Shown here in pieces: positions 21,195 to 22,424 of a stretch of 22,424 nt of DNA (within the stretch, counting starts at the first letter, position 1; every line of letters begins with the position of its first letter). The stretch is from a virus. The notes under the pieces were generated by a model, which searched no databases, was not told the origin of the DNA, and saw only the letters and a list, made by a program, of their open reading frames with translations. The stretch lies in IMG/VR virus record IMGVR_UViG_3300012922_000017, positions 1 to 22,424 of that record; one strand, written 5' to 3'. A program made the translations under genes and the position numbers.

Positions 21195-22424
21195 TGGCCG
21201 AAGACCCAACGAAGCCGATGCTCTGGCCGTACCTCCAACGTAGTACCCAGCGCACAATACCCGAAATGATGCCTGCATCCGTGGCTACCCCTGTCCCTAG
21301 CAAGGGCGGCCTCAAGGACGAGGAGCGCGAGCAGATCCGGGCCGATCTCGAAGCCGCGAAGTACGACCATGACGTGATCGAACAGACCATCAACGATCTT
21401 GACGCGCAGGCCGGGGCCCCTGGGCTACCTGGCGAGGATCTGATCGCACGGCCAGGGCCCACGGCGACGAAGACGCTCGTGCCGATGCTGCTCGCCGGAG
21501 CCGGTGGAAGCATCAGCCGAAAGTTCCTCGGAGAGGCGCTGACGCGACCGCTGGCGGCGGGTCTCGGGGAAGCTAGCGGGGCGTACACGGGGATGCGCCT
21601 GCCAGATCCGATCGGTCCAGGGGCCTCGCACGAGGAGGCCGAGAAGGCGGCTCTTCTCGCTGGCGGTTTCGGTGGTGGTGCCGAGGCCGGGATGAACATC
21701 CTTGGAGCGCGCGGTCTCGGCAGGATCGCAGCCGTCCCTGACGAGGCCGTAGAAGCGGCTCTGTCGAAAGGTCCGGTAGGAGCCGCGAAGATCACGAAAT
21801 GGCCGTTCCGGCCCGCGCCGCCGAGAGCTACCGAAGACGTGCTCGCCCAAAAACTCCGCGGGAGCATGGCATCCGAACTTCCGGGGATGACGCAGGCAGA
21901 TGAAGCGGTCGCACGCTACCCTGGCAAAGTCGAGTCGCAGCCTATCCGCACGAAACTACGGTCCATGATGCGGAAGCCGATCGGGCGGCGTGGCGTCAAC
22001 CCTGGGCGCCTGCCGACCGAAGCCGAGGAGAGCGCGAACGCGGCCCTTCAGGACGCCATCGACCGTCTCCCCGGCCAGTTCCCGACGATGCAGGCGATGG
22101 AGGACTACCTGCGGCGTGTCCGCGAGCCGGTCGCCGATCAGTTCGGCGTGCCGGTCAAGCGTCTGACTTCACAGGACGTGAAGGAGCTTTCCGGCTTCGT
22201 CCGGCAGTACCGGGACACGCTGCTCGGCGGTGAGAAGGCGCCTGGCCCGGCTGGCTTCTCGGCGGCTCACAAGCGCCTGAAGGCGGTCGAGGCGATCAAG
22301 GAGAAATTCGAGGAACCTGGCGGCGAGCAGTCCATCGGAGCGGAGAGTCAGATCCGCCGCGCCGAGAACAACCAGGAATTGCTCCGGCGCATCCGGGCGG
22401 TCGATCCGAAGATTGCCGACGAGA
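21194..22424 (+). CDS. Putative large internal virion / ejection protein, 3' end cut by window
   Basis: Reading from ATG 21194 (TGATG overlap with the preceding stop) stays open for all 410 codons to the window edge, so the gene is truncated here. Visible parts are a charged helix ('LKDEERE-QIRADLEAAK' and 'HDVIEQTINDLDAQAG'), a Gly/Ala-rich amphipathic region ('TLVPMLLAGAGGSISRKFLG', 'EASGAYTGMRLPDPIGPGAS'), then long charged helical segments ('MQAMEDYLRRVREPVADQFG', 'VKELSGFVRQYRDTLLGGEK'). The Gly/Ala-rich amphipathic part could enter or cross a membrane, as in ejection proteins. I see no lytic transglycosylase or peptidase motif in the visible part; such a domain could still lie beyond the edge. 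Confidence 0.65.
   Translation, partial: MAEDPTKPMLWPYLQRSTQRTIPEMMPASVATPVPSKGGLKDEEREQIRADLEAAKYDHDVIEQTINDLDAQAGAPGLPGEDLIARPGPTATKTLVPMLLAGAGGSISRKFLGEALTRPLAAGLGEASGAYTGMRLPDPIGPGASHEEAEKAALLAGGFGGGAEAGMNILGARGLGRIAAVPDEAVEAALSKGPVGAAKITKWPFRPAPPRATEDVLAQKLRGSMASELPGMTQADEAVARYPGKVESQPIRTKLRSMMRKPIGRRGVNPGRLPTEAEESANAALQDAIDRLPGQFPTMQAMEDYLRRVREPVADQFGVPVKRLTSQDVKELSGFVRQYRDTLLGGEKAPGPAGFSAAHKRLKAVEAIKEKFEEPGGEQSIGAESQIRRAENNQELLRRIRAVDPKIADE

Noticed and set aside
1-22424. CRISPR array, insertion sequence, toxin-antitoxin or defence island
   Set aside because: No regularly spaced repeats, transposase or restriction/toxin motifs were seen; the window is explained by phage genes.
21194-22424. 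Transglycosylase or peptidase domain in the truncated last gene
   Set aside because: No catalytic motif visible in the 410 residues available; it may lie beyond the window.

Overview
The window is a contiguous piece of a tailed-phage (Caudoviricetes) genome, either a free phage contig or a prophage, from a GC-rich background. All supportable genes lie on the + strand, nearly all are packed head to tail with 1-8 base stop/start overlaps, and many have clear Shine-Dalgarno sites. The host cannot be read from the sequence; it is presumably a high-GC bacterium. No integrase, repressor, holin or endolysin is visible, so lifestyle and lysis are not decided here.

Left end (1-2023), replication: a 54-residue small ORF, a DnaB-type replicative helicase broken into an N-terminal-domain ORF and a RecA-core ORF that join if one base is skipped, and a replisome-organiser-like protein. 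The last gene contains a dense cluster of GTTAC/GTAAC motifs that could be an embedded origin.

Packaging and head (2063-12177): putative small terminase, large terminase (TerL) with a phased TGATCA repeat overlapping its start, small Cys-containing proteins, a tiny His/Asp-rich putative lipoprotein, a long P22-class portal, a zinc ribbon, an AT-richer block with an HNH endonuclease and a 'SKAQQ-FMG' (DUF3008-like) protein, a Rho-independent terminator, then scaffold, major capsid protein and a run of small post-capsid genes including a tandem paralogous pair. TerL 495, portal 717, scaffold 293 and coat 431 residues are close to the P22 sizes, which with the 2.2 kb portal and absence of a tail-tube/tape-measure module points to a short-tailed (podovirus-like) virion.

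Connector, tail and ejection (12174-22424): head-tail adaptor, structural proteins, a large beta-rich nozzle-like protein, a small collar-type beta protein, a tail fibre with two 'H-x-x-R-H-x-x-G-G-A-D' repeats and a propeller-like C-terminus, then a small accessory patch (77-residue protein, exported OB-fold-like protein, tRNA-like element), followed by three Ala/Gly/Pro-rich proteins that look like internal virion/DNA-ejection proteins. The last is cut by the window edge.

Best leads: the +1-disrupted dnaB, the candidate in-gene origin, the phased repeats at the TerL start, the tiny lipoprotein between terminase and portal genes, the exported OB-fold-like cargo next to a tRNA-like element, and a probable ejection gene with a strong ribosome site but no legal start codon.
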